Part shown: positions 25,758 to 34,195 of the stretch, one piece after another
How positions within the stretch are numbered: the first letter of the stretch is position 1
Layout of the letters: each line of letters begins with the position of its first letter
From: Oscillospiraceae bacterium
GTDB lineage: Bacteria > Bacillota > Clostridia > Oscillospirales > Oscillospiraceae
Assembly: GCA_031260605.1 (NCBI GenBank)
Contig: JAISLF010000005.1
Location: forward strand, 1 to 35,482
DNA length: 35,482 bases
Reading direction: 5' to 3'
Program-made: the position numbers and the translations under genes
Notes under the pieces: model-generated
What the model saw: the letters and a program-made list of their open reading frames with translations, nothing else
Told to the model about the DNA's origin: nothing
The model's database searches: none

Positions 25758-25810
25758 GCGCTTTGCCGGATTTATCGGGAAAGGCGCAAAGGGGTTGATT
25801 TTGCTTTTTC

Positions 25811-26925
25811 CAGGGCTTCGTCTTTAGTCGGGGACGGCGTCCCCGACGTTCCTTGCTGCGGTTGCCACCGGGACTTTCGGTGGATGCAGGGGCGACCGTC
25901 CCGGTCGCCCGCCGTTTTGCTTTTCCTGTGGGTGCTTACAGTTGTGCGCCGTGGGTGCTATGTTTGTAATTGTGGCGAAGCTTTGCCTCGCGACTCTGCT
26001 TTACGCCTACGCGGCGGGCGGTTCCTTTCTTGTCTTGGCAAGAAAGGAACCAAAGAAGCCGCTTTAGGGCTTAGGCAGGTTGCGTTGCGGCAAGTGAACG
26101 TGTCCGTGCGTCCGAACCCTGACAGAATTGCCGAATTGACGGGCTTTAGCCCTGTGTGCCAGAGGTAAGTGCAGGAGGGTGGCAACCAGAATTTGGCGAA
26201 GCCCACCAGCACCGCGCCCTGCGCTGTGCCGTAGGCACCGCACTCGCGTGTCCCGACGCGCAAAGCGCGGAGGTAGACGAGGGAACCCGACGCACCCACA
26301 TAGCAGGGTGCGGTGTTCCAACGCAAATGTCGGCGGCAAACAAGACAAGGGACGTCGAGGACGCCGTCCCCTACGGAGATTGTTGTGGTAACGGGGAATT
26401 GCCTTGAACCGCAAGTTTGCACCTGCCGCCACCACAAACCAACCGCGCCGGGACACGCACCGTATTGCCGCACAATGTGCGGCAGCAATCGTAGCAGCAA
26501 TTACCTTCCGGTTGGCACCCGACGGCAGTTCGCGGTAACTTACAGCCTTACCCAAGCAGCCCAACCCCGCGACAAGCTTAGCCCCTGCGTGTGGCGGTGC
26601 GCAGGCGTTCGCCGCTACCACCGCGATACGTCGCGGGGAAAGGCACACTCTGCATTGCCACCACCGCAGTTCCCGTATAAAAACAAGATTGCTTCTTCTA
26701 AAGAAGTCGCCCCTTTTTGGTTACTTTTTCCGGCGAAGCGGAAAAAGTAACCGCCCGCCGCGTAGGCGCTCTGCAGCGCGAAGCTGCCAAACTTCGCCCC
26801 AATTACAAACATAGCACCCTGCGCCGCAGGTAACACGCTTGCACCAGAATAAAAGCAAAACCAAGCAGCGAAGCAACCCCAGGGCGGCAGGTTGCCGCCC
26901 CTACAAACGCAAATCTTTGAAAAAG
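25811..26925 (-). repeat. Long non-coding repeat island B
   Basis: The interior (26200-26600) matches island C (34680-35240) in the same direction and island A inverted. Its left end (25990-26065) has a changed version of the end hairpin: GGTTCCTTTCTTG pairs with CAAGAAAGGAACC, while its right end (26715-26752) has the usual GGTTACTTTTTCCG form. REP-like palindromes lie at 25828-25846, 25886-25910, 26349-26374 and 26882-26904. No gene is supported from 25758 to 27072; the open frames over this region are not conserved as protein. Confidence 0.8.
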
Positions 26926-27072
26926 GCAAAAACCAAGCCAAATCCGGACCCTGCGCCGCCCCCGGAATCAAAGAAAACCGCAAGGAATAACCAAAATCTA
27001 CATCTTAAAAACCCTCCACGAAAAAAAAGCAAACCTAAAAAGCAATCCCACCACAAAAAATGGAACAAAAAA

Positions 27073-27942
27073 ATGAACCACATCGAACGAGCATACAAAA
27101 ACGCAAAGAAACTGGATATTAACGAATTCTCGCGCATTGTGGTGATGAGCGACTGTCACCGCGGCTACGGCGGCTGGGCTGACAACTTCCTCGGAAACGA
27201 AAACTCATACCTTGCCGCCGTGCGCTATTATGCCCGAAACGGGTACACCTACATTGAGCTTGGCGACGGCGACGAGCTATGGGAAAACCGCCGCTTTTCG
27301 GAAATTACGGCGGCGCACAGCGAGGTTTTTACCTGTCTGCGCAGGCTTTGGATTGACGGGCGGTTTATGATGCTCTACGGCAACCACGACATTGAAAAAA
27401 AGCTGCACCCGGAATTACTGTCGTCCTACTACAACATCCCCGCGACCTGCGCCTGTGCGCTTTTTCCCGGAATTGTGCCGCTGGAGAGCGTTCTCCTCAG
27501 GTACAGCGCGGCAGGGGAGGAGGAAAAGGAAATTCTCCTGATTCACGGACATCAGGCTGACTTTTTTAACGACCAGCTTTGGCGGCTTGCCCGGTTTTTG
27601 GTGCGCTATTTATGGGGACCGCTGCAGGCTGTCGGGATTAAAGCGCCGGGGACGGCTAAGGTCAATAACAAGTCTAAGATAAAAACCGAAAAGAACCTTA
27701 TGGACTGGGCGCGGAACAACAAGACAATGATGATCGCCGGGCACACGCACAGACCGTGCTTTCCCGAAAATCCGGGCGAGCCGCCGTATTACAACGACGG
27801 CTGCTGCACCCACCCGAACCAAATCAGCGCAATTGAGCTTATCGGCGGAGAGGTTAAGCTTGTCTCGTGGAAAAATAAAACGCGCCCTGACGGAACGCTG
27901 TTCGTCGGGCGCGAGGTTGTGGCGGGGCCGCAAAAGCTGTAG
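27073..27942 (+). CDS. Calcineurin-like metallophosphoesterase
   Basis: A 289-residue enzyme with all metallophosphoesterase blocks: 'VMSDCHRGYGG' (D-x-H), 'ELGDGDELWE' (GD), 'LYGNHDIE' (GNHD), 'LIHGHQADFF' (GH) and 'IAGHTHRP' (GHTH), which together bind two metal ions. The arrangement recalls LpxH-like and UDP-sugar pyrophosphatase-like enzymes, but the substrate is unknown. I place the start at ATG 27073, where the family-like sequence begins; the frame is open back to 26839, but that part is Lys/Pro/Asn-rich, overlaps island B and has no family features. No good ribosome binding site precedes 27073. It is convergent with recQ. Confidence 0.88.
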   Translation: MNHIERAYKNAKKLDINEFSRIVVMSDCHRGYGGWADNFLGNENSYLAAVRYYARNGYTYIELGDGDELWENRRFSEITAAHSEVFTCLRRLWIDGRFMMLYGNHDIEKKLHPELLSSYYNIPATCACALFPGIVPLESVLLRYSAAGEEEKEILLIHGHQADFFNDQLWRLARFLVRYLWGPLQAVGIKAPGTAKVNNKSKIKTEKNLMDWARNNKTMMIAGHTHRPCFPENPGEPPYYNDGCCTHPNQISAIELIGGEVKLVSWKNKTRPDGTLFVGREVVAGPQKL

Positions 27943-27956
27943 ACGCGGCAAAATAC

Positions 27957-28036
27957 AGCAGCTGTAACGCAAGACGCAAGGAGTTTTTCGGGTATACACG
28001 CAAAAACTCCTGGTGCGTGGGTCAGTTACAGCTGCT
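27957..28036. terminator. Convergent terminator region between the phosphoesterase gene and recQ
   Basis: Two nested inverted repeats: an inner AGGAGTTTTT (27979-27988) with AAAAACTCCT (28002-28011), and an outer 12-bp AGCAGCTGTAAC (27957-27968) with GTTACAGCTGCT (28025-28036) that enters the end of recQ. The inner stem has T5 on one side of the loop in each direction. It probably terminates both converging transcripts. Confidence 0.6.
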
Positions 28037-30206
28037 CCGAGCAGTACACGACTGCAAGCTCAACGCAAACTGCCTGCGCCGCGCGTGCGAACACGCACTG
28101 CGTGAAGTCTCCGTGGTTTGTACTGCGCTCTATTGTTGCAAGCCCCGCCTCACGGCCGCGTGCGGTCGGCACTTTACTGCCGTCAGCTGCTGCCTCCAAA
28201 TATCCGGCGGCAATGAGCAGCTTATTCATAGTTACGGCGGACATTTTTTTAATGCCGTATTGCACCAGTACGGCGTTAATTAAGTCCGCAACGCGGGATA
28301 CGGGGAGCGGTTCGTCTGACAGCAGGACTGCCGCGCGCAGCGCCTCGGCGGAAAACTCCGGCGGGCGCTCGAGCGCTTCGGCATTGTCTTGAAAGCTAAG
28401 CAGCGTCTGCAAAAACTGCTCGCCGTACCGCTGACATTTTACCGCGCCGACGCCGCTGACACTTCGCATATCGAGCAGCGTTTTCGGGCGTTTTTGTGCC
28501 ATATCAACGAGCGTTGCGTCGCTGAAAATGACAAACGCCGGAACGCCCTGCTCGTCCGCAAGGGACTTGCGCATTGCCTTGAGACTTGCAAGCAGCGGCT
28601 CCGCCACGCCGTAAACCGGAACTGTTGACTTTGACCTGCCGCCTGATTTGCTGACGGCCTTTGAGTCCTCCGCTCCCGCGATAAACACCCTTTCGCCGCC
28701 AAAAACAACGGCGCCGGCGGCGGCTGTCGCCGTTGCCGTCATATACTCGTCGTCACTCACGGCGAGCATTTTTGTTGCCGCAAGCTTGTCGTAAATCCGC
28801 CGAATGTACGCGGAGGAAACGCCTTTCATTGCGCCGAAGGTCGGAAGCTTGTCAAGCTCGCGCTGACGTATAGCGTCGTCCGCCTTGCCGCGCAGGATTT
28901 TTGATATTACGGCAAAGCCGTAGCTGCGGTTTTGCCTGTTTATGCGCATTATGCAGGACAGAAGCTTCTGCGCGTCAACCGTTACATCCGTTGCGGCACC
29001 TCCGCCGTTGCAGCTGCCGCAGTTGCCGCAGTCATCTGACGTGCTCTCGCCGAAATAGTTCAGAAAATACGTGCGCAGGCAGCCCTCTGTTTGGCAGTAG
29101 CCCTCCATTTGATTGAGCAGCTGCCGGGCGCGTCTGATTTCTTCCTGATTGTCTGACCGGTTTATTAAAAACAGCGCCGTTACAATGTCCTTCCTCGCGA
29201 AAAACAGTATGCAGTCGGCGGGCAGACCGTCGCGCCCCGCGCGCCCTGCCTGCTGATAATATTCCTCAAGATTCTGCGGCATATTGTAATGCACGACGTA
29301 CCGCACGTTCGGCTTGTCTATCCCCATTCCGAACGCGTTTGTCGCGACGATTATGTCAATTTTGTCATACAAAAAATCGTCCTGCGCCTGACCGCGCTCG
29401 TAGTCGGACAGCCCCGCGTGATACCGCGCGGCGGAAAATCCGTCCGCAATCAGCTTTTCCGTTACGGACTCGACTTCTTTTCGTGTGGCGCAATAAACAA
29501 TGCCCGCGCCCTCTGCCTTTTCGAGATACGTTGACAGCTCCTCGTATTTTTTCGCGGGGTGCCGCACTTCAAAATACAGATTCGGGCGGTCAAATCCCGT
29601 TGTCATCATAAACGGCTCTTCAAGCCCGAGTGTGCTGAGAATATCCTCACGAACGCGCTCTGTCGCCGTCGCGGTAAAGCAGGTTACAATCGGGCGCTTT
29701 GGCAGCCCCTCGATAAACGCCGGAATATCAAGGTAGCTTACGCGGAAATCGTGTCCCCACTGGGAGATGCAGTGCGCCTCGTCAATTGCGACCATCGAGA
29801 TTTCAACCGCGTGTGTCAGCTCAAGAGTTGACGGCGCAAACAGACGCTCCGGCGCGATATAGATAAGCTTGTATTTGCCCTGCCGCGCGTTTGAAAGAGC
29901 GGCCGACGTTTGCCTTGGCGTAAGTGAGGAGTTTATGTAGGCCGCAGGGATTCCGCTTGCGCACAGAGCCTGAACTTGATCGCGCATAAGCGAAATCAGC
30001 GGTGATATAACAAGCGTCACGCCGCCGAAAAGCATCGCCGGGACTTGGTAGCAGATTGACTTGCCTGCGCCTGTGGGCATAATGCCGAGCGCGTCCCGCC
30101 CGCGCAGGATATTTTCGACAATGTCGCCCTGCCCCGGGCGAAACGTCTCATAGCCGTAGTACTGCTTTAGTATTTGCTCGGGAGCCGGGCTGTTGCCTTG
30201 CGTCAT
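28026..30206 (-). CDS. recQ: ATP-dependent DNA helicase RecQ
   Basis: A 726-residue 3'-5' DNA helicase for recombination and repair. Motif 0/I 'FRPGQGDIVENIL' and 'MPTGAGKSICYQ' (43-54), motif II DEAH (142-145) with 'CISQWGHDFR', and motifs V/VI 'ATNAFGMGIDKPNVR' and 'QQAGRAGRDG'. A Zn-binding RQC region follows (Cys ligands in 'CQTEGCLRTYF' and 'CGNCGSC'), then an HRDC domain (about 550-625, 'LLASLKAMRKSLADEQGVPAFVIFSDATL' type). The last 100 residues are less conserved. It starts at ATG 30206 on the minus strand, after the clpC gene and a hairpin-rich spacer, so it is probably a separate unit or a read-through partner of clpC. Confidence 0.96.
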   Translation of the reverse strand: MTQGNSPAPEQILKQYYGYETFRPGQGDIVENILRGRDALGIMPTGAGKSICYQVPAMLFGGVTLVISPLISLMRDQVQALCASGIPAAYINSSLTPRQTSAALSNARQGKYKLIYIAPERLFAPSTLELTHAVEISMVAIDEAHCISQWGHDFRVSYLDIPAFIEGLPKRPIVTCFTATATERVREDILSTLGLEEPFMMTTGFDRPNLYFEVRHPAKKYEELSTYLEKAEGAGIVYCATRKEVESVTEKLIADGFSAARYHAGLSDYERGQAQDDFLYDKIDIIVATNAFGMGIDKPNVRYVVHYNMPQNLEEYYQQAGRAGRDGLPADCILFFARKDIVTALFLINRSDNQEEIRRARQLLNQMEGYCQTEGCLRTYFLNYFGESTSDDCGNCGSCNGGGAATDVTVDAQKLLSCIMRINRQNRSYGFAVISKILRGKADDAIRQRELDKLPTFGAMKGVSSAYIRRIYDKLAATKMLAVSDDEYMTATATAAAGAVVFGGERVFIAGAEDSKAVSKSGGRSKSTVPVYGVAEPLLASLKAMRKSLADEQGVPAFVIFSDATLVDMAQKRPKTLLDMRSVSGVGAVKCQRYGEQFLQTLLSFQDNAEALERPPEFSAEALRAAVLLSDEPLPVSRVADLINAVLVQYGIKKMSAVTMNKLLIAAGYLEAAADGSKVPTARGREAGLATIERSTNHGDFTQCVFARAAQAVCVELAVVYCSEQL

Positions 30207-30259
30207 TTATGTAGTCCTTAATATTGTAATTTAATTTTTGATTGTCCTTTAATCAAAAA

Positions 30260-30380
30260 TTGCAAGCTCCGCTTGCAAGCCGCCAACAGGCGGCAAATTG
30301 CTATACAGCTGATGATTTTGCCGCCTCCGGCGGCTGAAATAGCGCAAGCTATTTCCTATTAGTCCCGCAGGACTAATAGG
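30260..30380. repeat. Array of five consecutive perfect hairpins
   Basis: Stems are at 30260-30278 (TTGCAAGC/GCTTGCAA), 30279-30294 (GCCGCC/GGCGGC), 30320-30334 (GCCGCC/GGCGGC), 30336-30355 (GAAATAGC/GCTATTTC) and 30355-30380 (CCTATTAGTCC/GGACTAATAGG). Each has a 3- to 4-base loop. They fill most of the clpC-recQ spacer and are unrelated to the GTAG palindromes. Confidence 0.75.
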
Positions 30381-30406
30381 AGTCACGTTGCTATATTGCG
30401 GCAAAG

Positions 30407-30438
30407 CCCCCGACGCACATATTGCTGTGCGTCGGGGG
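30407..30438 (-). terminator. Hairpin after clpC
   Basis: A perfect 13-bp stem (30407-30419 with 30426-30438) and a 6-base loop, starting 11 bases after the clpC stop. On the minus strand only a short T3 follows, so termination may be incomplete and recQ could receive read-through. Confidence 0.65.
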
Positions 30439-30448
30439 TGCCTATTCC

Positions 30449-32881
30449 TTATGCTTTTGTGAAAACGACCGCGCCGTCCTTTGCCGAGACGGTTACCGTG
30501 TCGCCGGAGGCAATTTTGCCCTCCAAAATCTCGTCTACCGCCTTGTCCTCGATACAGCTCTGAACTGCGCGCTTTAGCGGTCTCGCGCCGTATTTTTGGT
30601 CAAAGCCCTTTTCCGCCAGAAAGTCCGGCACGGAATCGTCAAACGTGAGTGCAATCCCCGTAGCCGCGACTCGCTCCGCGACGGTATTCAGCAGACCGAG
30701 CGCGATTTTGCGAATATCGTCACGCGTGAGCTGGTCAAAGACAATAATGTCGTCAATTCTGTTCAGAAATTCCGGCTTGAACGCCTTGCGCAAATCCTCC
30801 ATAACGCGGGACTTCATATCCTTGTTTGTGTCCGTCGCCTCTGAGTTGAATCCGAGCTTTGTGCTGTGCTCTGTGATGTTTCTCGCGCCGACGTTTGACG
30901 TCATAACAACGATCGCGTTCTTAAAGCTGACGGTGCGTCCCTGCGCGTCTGTGAGTCTGCCGTCGTCCATTATCTGGAGCATAATGCTGAACACGTCCTC
31001 GTGTGCCTTTTCAATCTCGTCAAACAGCACCACGGAATACGGCTTGCGACGAACCTTTTCAGTCAGCTGACCGCCCTCCTCATAGCCGACATAGCCGGGA
31101 GGCGAGCCGATTAGCTTTGACACGGAGTGCTTTTCAAGGTATTCGGACATATCCACGCGGATTATCGCGTTTTCGTCTCCGAAAAGGTTTTCGGCAAGTG
31201 CGCGGCAAAGCTCCGTTTTGCCGACGCCCGTCGGTCCGAGGAACAGGAACGAGCCTACCGGCCGCTTGGGGTCCTTCAGTCCGACGCGCCCGCGCCGCAC
31301 TGCCTTTGACACCGCCGCGACAGCCTCGTCCTGCCCGATAACGCGCTCGTGGAGCGTCGCCTCAAGCCGCAGGAGCCTGTCTGACTCGTCCTCTGTGATT
31401 GACGTGACGGGAACGCCCGTCCAGCCTGCCACCACAAGCGCAACGTCCTCTTCCGTGACTGTTTTTTTGTTTTCCTCACCCTGCGCTTTCCACTCAGACA
31501 GCTTTTCGTCAAGCTCGCGGCTGACTGCTTTTTCCTTGTCGCGCAGTGCGGCGGCTTTTTCAAAGTCCTGCTCCGCAATAGCGGCGTTTTTCTCGGATGA
31601 GAGCTGCTCGCGTTCACGCTCACGCTCGCGCAGCTCCGGCGGCAGACGCAGCGCCTCAAGCCGAACGCGTGAAGCCGCCTCGTCTATAAGGTCGATTGCC
31701 TTATCAGGCAGGAACCTGTCTGATATATACCGCGCGGACATTTTTACCGCTGCCTCAATCGCTTCGTCTGATATGACAAGCTTGTGGTGCGCCTCATACC
31801 TGTTGCGCAGACCCTTGAGAATCAGCACGCTGTCCTCTTCAGACGGCTCGTCGAGTATAATCGGCTGGAAGCGGCGCTCTAATGCCGCGTCTTTTTCGAT
31901 GTGCTTCTTGTATTCGTCGAGTGTCGTCGCGCCGATTATCTGAATCTCGCCCCGTCCGAGAATCGGCTTTATCGTGTTCGCAACATCGGTTGACCCCTCG
32001 GAGGAGCCGGCTCCGATGATAGTGTGCAGCTCGTCGATAAACAGAATGATGTTGCCGCTTTGCGCGACCTCGTCAAGCGCGGCTTTCAGACGCTCCTCAA
32101 ACTCGCCGCGGTATTTTGTGCCCGCCACAAGCCCCGTAATGTCAAGCGACACAACGCGCATATCGGCAAGGTGATCCGGTACGTTGCCGGACTGAATCCG
32201 CTGTGCCAAGCCCTCAACGACTGCCGTTTTGCCGACGCCGGGTTCGCCGATTAGTACGGGATTGTTCTTTGTTCTGCGCGAGAGAATCTGAATCGCGCGC
32301 TGAATCTCCTCCTCGCGCCCGATAACGGGGTCAAGCTTGCCCTCGGCAGCCGCCTCCGTTAAGTCGCGGGAGACCTGGTCAAGCGTTGGCGTGCCGGACT
32401 CCTCGTCGTCCTGATAGCCGCCGCCCGCAAGCGAAAAATCGCGCGGTATCTCAGAAAATACGCTCATAAGCTCCGAGTATATTGTATCAATGCCCGCGCC
32501 TGACATTCTGATGACCTGCGCTGCTGAGCAATCTACCTCGCGCAGAATGCCGAGCAGGATATGCTCCGTGCCGATGTAGCGGTGCCCGAGCTGATTTGCT
32601 TCGTTTGCCGCGTGCTCGATTACGCGCTTTGCGCGCGGCGTTGCCCCGAGAATGGGTCCTGTGTAGTCGCCTTTTTTTGTCTGACGGCTGATTATATCGT
32701 CAATCAGCTTATCGTCAAGTCCGTTTTGCCGCAGTATTTTTGCCGCGACGCCTGTTCCCTCGACCGCGATTGCCAAAAGCAAATGCTCAGAGCCTGTGTA
32801 GCCCTGCCCGCGTGCGAGCGCTATTTTTTCGGCAAGCGCAATTACATTTTTTGCGTTGTCGGTAAATCTTGTTTCCGCCAT
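30449..32881 (-). CDS. clpC: ATP-dependent Clp protease ATP-binding subunit ClpC
   Basis: An 810-residue AAA+ unfoldase that feeds ClpP. Two Clp_N repeats (residues 1-145), AAA1 with Walker A GEPGVGKT (212-219) and Walker B IILFIDE, the M-domain with a UVR motif (about 426-455), and AAA2 with Walker A GPTGVGKT (549-556). The M-domain and UVR motif separate ClpC from ClpA and ClpB. GGAGG lies eight bases before ATG 32881; the frame is open back to 33073, but that part overlaps the mcsA end and is not ClpC-like. It follows mcsA after a 127-base spacer with small hairpins (for example GCAGACA/TGTCTGC at 32990-33009). Control by CtsR at the operon head is expected. Confidence 0.97.
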   Translation of the reverse strand: MAETRFTDNAKNVIALAEKIALARGQGYTGSEHLLLAIAVEGTGVAAKILRQNGLDDKLIDDIISRQTKKGDYTGPILGATPRAKRVIEHAANEANQLGHRYIGTEHILLGILREVDCSAAQVIRMSGAGIDTIYSELMSVFSEIPRDFSLAGGGYQDDEESGTPTLDQVSRDLTEAAAEGKLDPVIGREEEIQRAIQILSRRTKNNPVLIGEPGVGKTAVVEGLAQRIQSGNVPDHLADMRVVSLDITGLVAGTKYRGEFEERLKAALDEVAQSGNIILFIDELHTIIGAGSSEGSTDVANTIKPILGRGEIQIIGATTLDEYKKHIEKDAALERRFQPIILDEPSEEDSVLILKGLRNRYEAHHKLVISDEAIEAAVKMSARYISDRFLPDKAIDLIDEAASRVRLEALRLPPELREREREREQLSSEKNAAIAEQDFEKAAALRDKEKAVSRELDEKLSEWKAQGEENKKTVTEEDVALVVAGWTGVPVTSITEDESDRLLRLEATLHERVIGQDEAVAAVSKAVRRGRVGLKDPKRPVGSFLFLGPTGVGKTELCRALAENLFGDENAIIRVDMSEYLEKHSVSKLIGSPPGYVGYEEGGQLTEKVRRKPYSVVLFDEIEKAHEDVFSIMLQIMDDGRLTDAQGRTVSFKNAIVVMTSNVGARNITEHSTKLGFNSEATDTNKDMKSRVMEDLRKAFKPEFLNRIDDIIVFDQLTRDDIRKIALGLLNTVAERVAATGIALTFDDSVPDFLAEKGFDQKYGARPLKRAVQSCIEDKAVDEILEGKIASGDTVTVSAKDGAVVFTKA

Positions 32882-33008
32882 AGTTGTTTCCTCCGTTTTT
32901 GTGCGGATATAAGGCGTTTTTGCCTTAAACCCGCCTGAGAACCGGCACGGCTGCAAGCCTGCCGGGTAAAGAAGCCTGTGCCTGACGTTGCAGACATAGT
33001 TTTGTCTG

Positions 33009-33485
33009 CTAACTCTCGCTTTCCAGCTTCTTAATTTTGTCCCGAAGTGAGGCAGCCTTTTCAAAGTCCTCATTTTCTGCCGCCTGCTTCATCTGCTCGC
33101 GCAGCATATTCAGCTCGCGCCGGGAGGTGAACGCAGCGTCCGGCTGCACCTCGCGTCCGCTTTGCAGCGCGTTTTCTGGTCTGAAGCCGAGACGCGGCTC
33201 GTGCGACTCCGGAGACGCCGGGCGCAGGCGCGGCTTTAGCCGCATATTCTGCAGGAACTGGTCGATTCGCGGGTCGCCAAACACAAAGCCCTGCGGCTCG
33301 TCAAAAAATCCGATGAGTCCGCCTGTAAGCGTCGGTGAAAAGCCACCGAAGCCCTGAGCGATGTCCTTCAACAGACCTGCCTCCTGCGCACATCTGTCGC
33401 AAAGGTGCAGCTCTGAAAACTGACCGTTAAAATTCTGCTTAAAGTGAAAATTCGCTTCATTCATTCCGCATTTTTCGCATTTCAT
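33009..33485 (-). CDS. mcsA: McsA-like protein with zinc finger and UVR motif
   Basis: A 158-residue protein with one N-terminal zinc site (C3, C6, C29, C32) and a C-terminal UvrB/UvrC motif (128-157, '[29 protein letters not shown]' type), which is known to contact ClpC. Classical McsA has a second CxxC zinc module in its middle; here residues 40-120 contain no Cys, so this is a shortened form. McsA normally activates the arginine kinase McsB, but no mcsB lies between this gene and clpC. It may therefore act directly as a ClpC adaptor or modulate CtsR; this is inference. The gene begins 14 bases after ctsR ends. Confidence 0.85.
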   Translation of the reverse strand: MKCEKCGMNEANFHFKQNFNGQFSELHLCDRCAQEAGLLKDIAQGFGGFSPTLTGGLIGFFDEPQGFVFGDPRIDQFLQNMRLKPRLRPASPESHEPRLGFRPENALQSGREVQPDAAFTSRRELNMLREQMKQAAENEDFEKAASLRDKIKKLESES

Positions 33486-33499
33486 AGTGATATTCCCCC

Positions 33500-33955
33500 T
33501 TAAATTACGTTTATAATCATCTGCCGCAAAACGGAGGCGCGCACCCTGTCGCGAACAGCCTCCGGGCAGTCCTCAAGCGCCGAGCGCGCAACCGCGCCAA
33601 GCATAGCCCGAGCTTCTTTTTTGCCGATAACGTCGCTCTGCAAAAGGTTTGTTATTACTGCTTTTGCGACGGTTTGCGACGTTTCTGTTCCAATTAAGGC
33701 GAGTGTGTCGATAACAAGCGCCTCCGCGTCCGCATAAACACGCCGGATTCTGATGTATCCGCCTCCGCCGCGCCGCGACTCCACGAGGTATCCGTGCTCC
33801 GGCGTAAAGCGGGTTGAGATAACGTAGTTAATCTGACTGGGCGCACAGCCGAACTTGTCCGCCAGCTCTCCCCGTGCAAATTCCAGCATTCCGCCCACCT
33901 GCATGGCGCTTTCTATAAATTCGGCGATTAGATCCGATATTGCTTTTGTACTCAC
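33500..33955 (-). CDS. ctsR: Transcriptional repressor CtsR of class III stress genes
   Basis: A 151-residue repressor. The N-terminal winged helix contains 'ISDLIAEFIESAM', 'FARGELADKFGCAPSQINYVISTRFTPEHGYLVESRRGGGGYIRI' type sequence, including the Gly-rich wing (RRGGGGYIRI) that senses heat in other species. The C-terminal dimerisation domain follows. I choose GTG 33955: AGGAGG lies nine bases upstream and the first residues (STKAISDLI) fit the family. The in-frame ATG at 34009 would lie inside the operator. It heads the ctsR-mcsA-clpC operon and should repress itself. Confidence 0.93.
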   Translation of the reverse strand: MSTKAISDLIAEFIESAMQVGGMLEFARGELADKFGCAPSQINYVISTRFTPEHGYLVESRRGGGGYIRIRRVYADAEALVIDTLALIGTETSQTVAKAVITNLLQSDVIGKKEARAMLGAVARSALEDCPEAVRDRVRASVLRQMIINVI

Positions 33956-33985
33956 GGCGGTCGCCTCCTTGTGTTTGATATTTAG

Positions 33986-34030
33986 ATTGACCTTATCTGA
34001 CTTACACATTAAGTTTAACCTATTCTGACT
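33986..34030 (-). promoter_or_regulatory. Two tandem CtsR operator boxes
   Basis: On the minus strand there are two heptad direct repeats like the CtsR consensus RGTCAAA-N3-RGTCAAA: AGTCAGA-ATA-GGTTAAA (34014-34030) and AGTCAGA-TAA-GGTCAAT (33986-34002), with 28 bases between their starts. They lie 31-75 bases before the ctsR start. A weak promoter (TTGCTT then TAAACT, 17-base spacing) overlaps the upstream box. The 34031-34195 stretch before it holds no gene I can support. Confidence 0.85.
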
Positions 34031-34195
34031 AAAAAAGCAAGCGGAGTTATTGGAGGTTATAAGAGATTAGGGCAGATTGTACGGGATTATTACGGGAAAT
34101 GCAGTTGTATTCTGGTTATTGCTTTGGAATGCTCGGAAATGCACGGTTTTGCACTCCGAAGGTGTTTTTGTTTTGGGGTAAAGGTTTGGCTTATT

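Noticed and set aside
25958-26648. Two long minus-strand open frames over island B
   Set aside because: They are similar at protein level to frames in A and C only because the DNA is repeated; all frames are equally 'conserved', and their lengths and ends differ between copies.
26839-27072. An N-terminal extension of the metallophosphoesterase rich in Lys, Pro and Asn
   Set aside because: It begins inside repeat island B, includes a REP palindrome and has no family similarity; the conserved protein starts near 27073.
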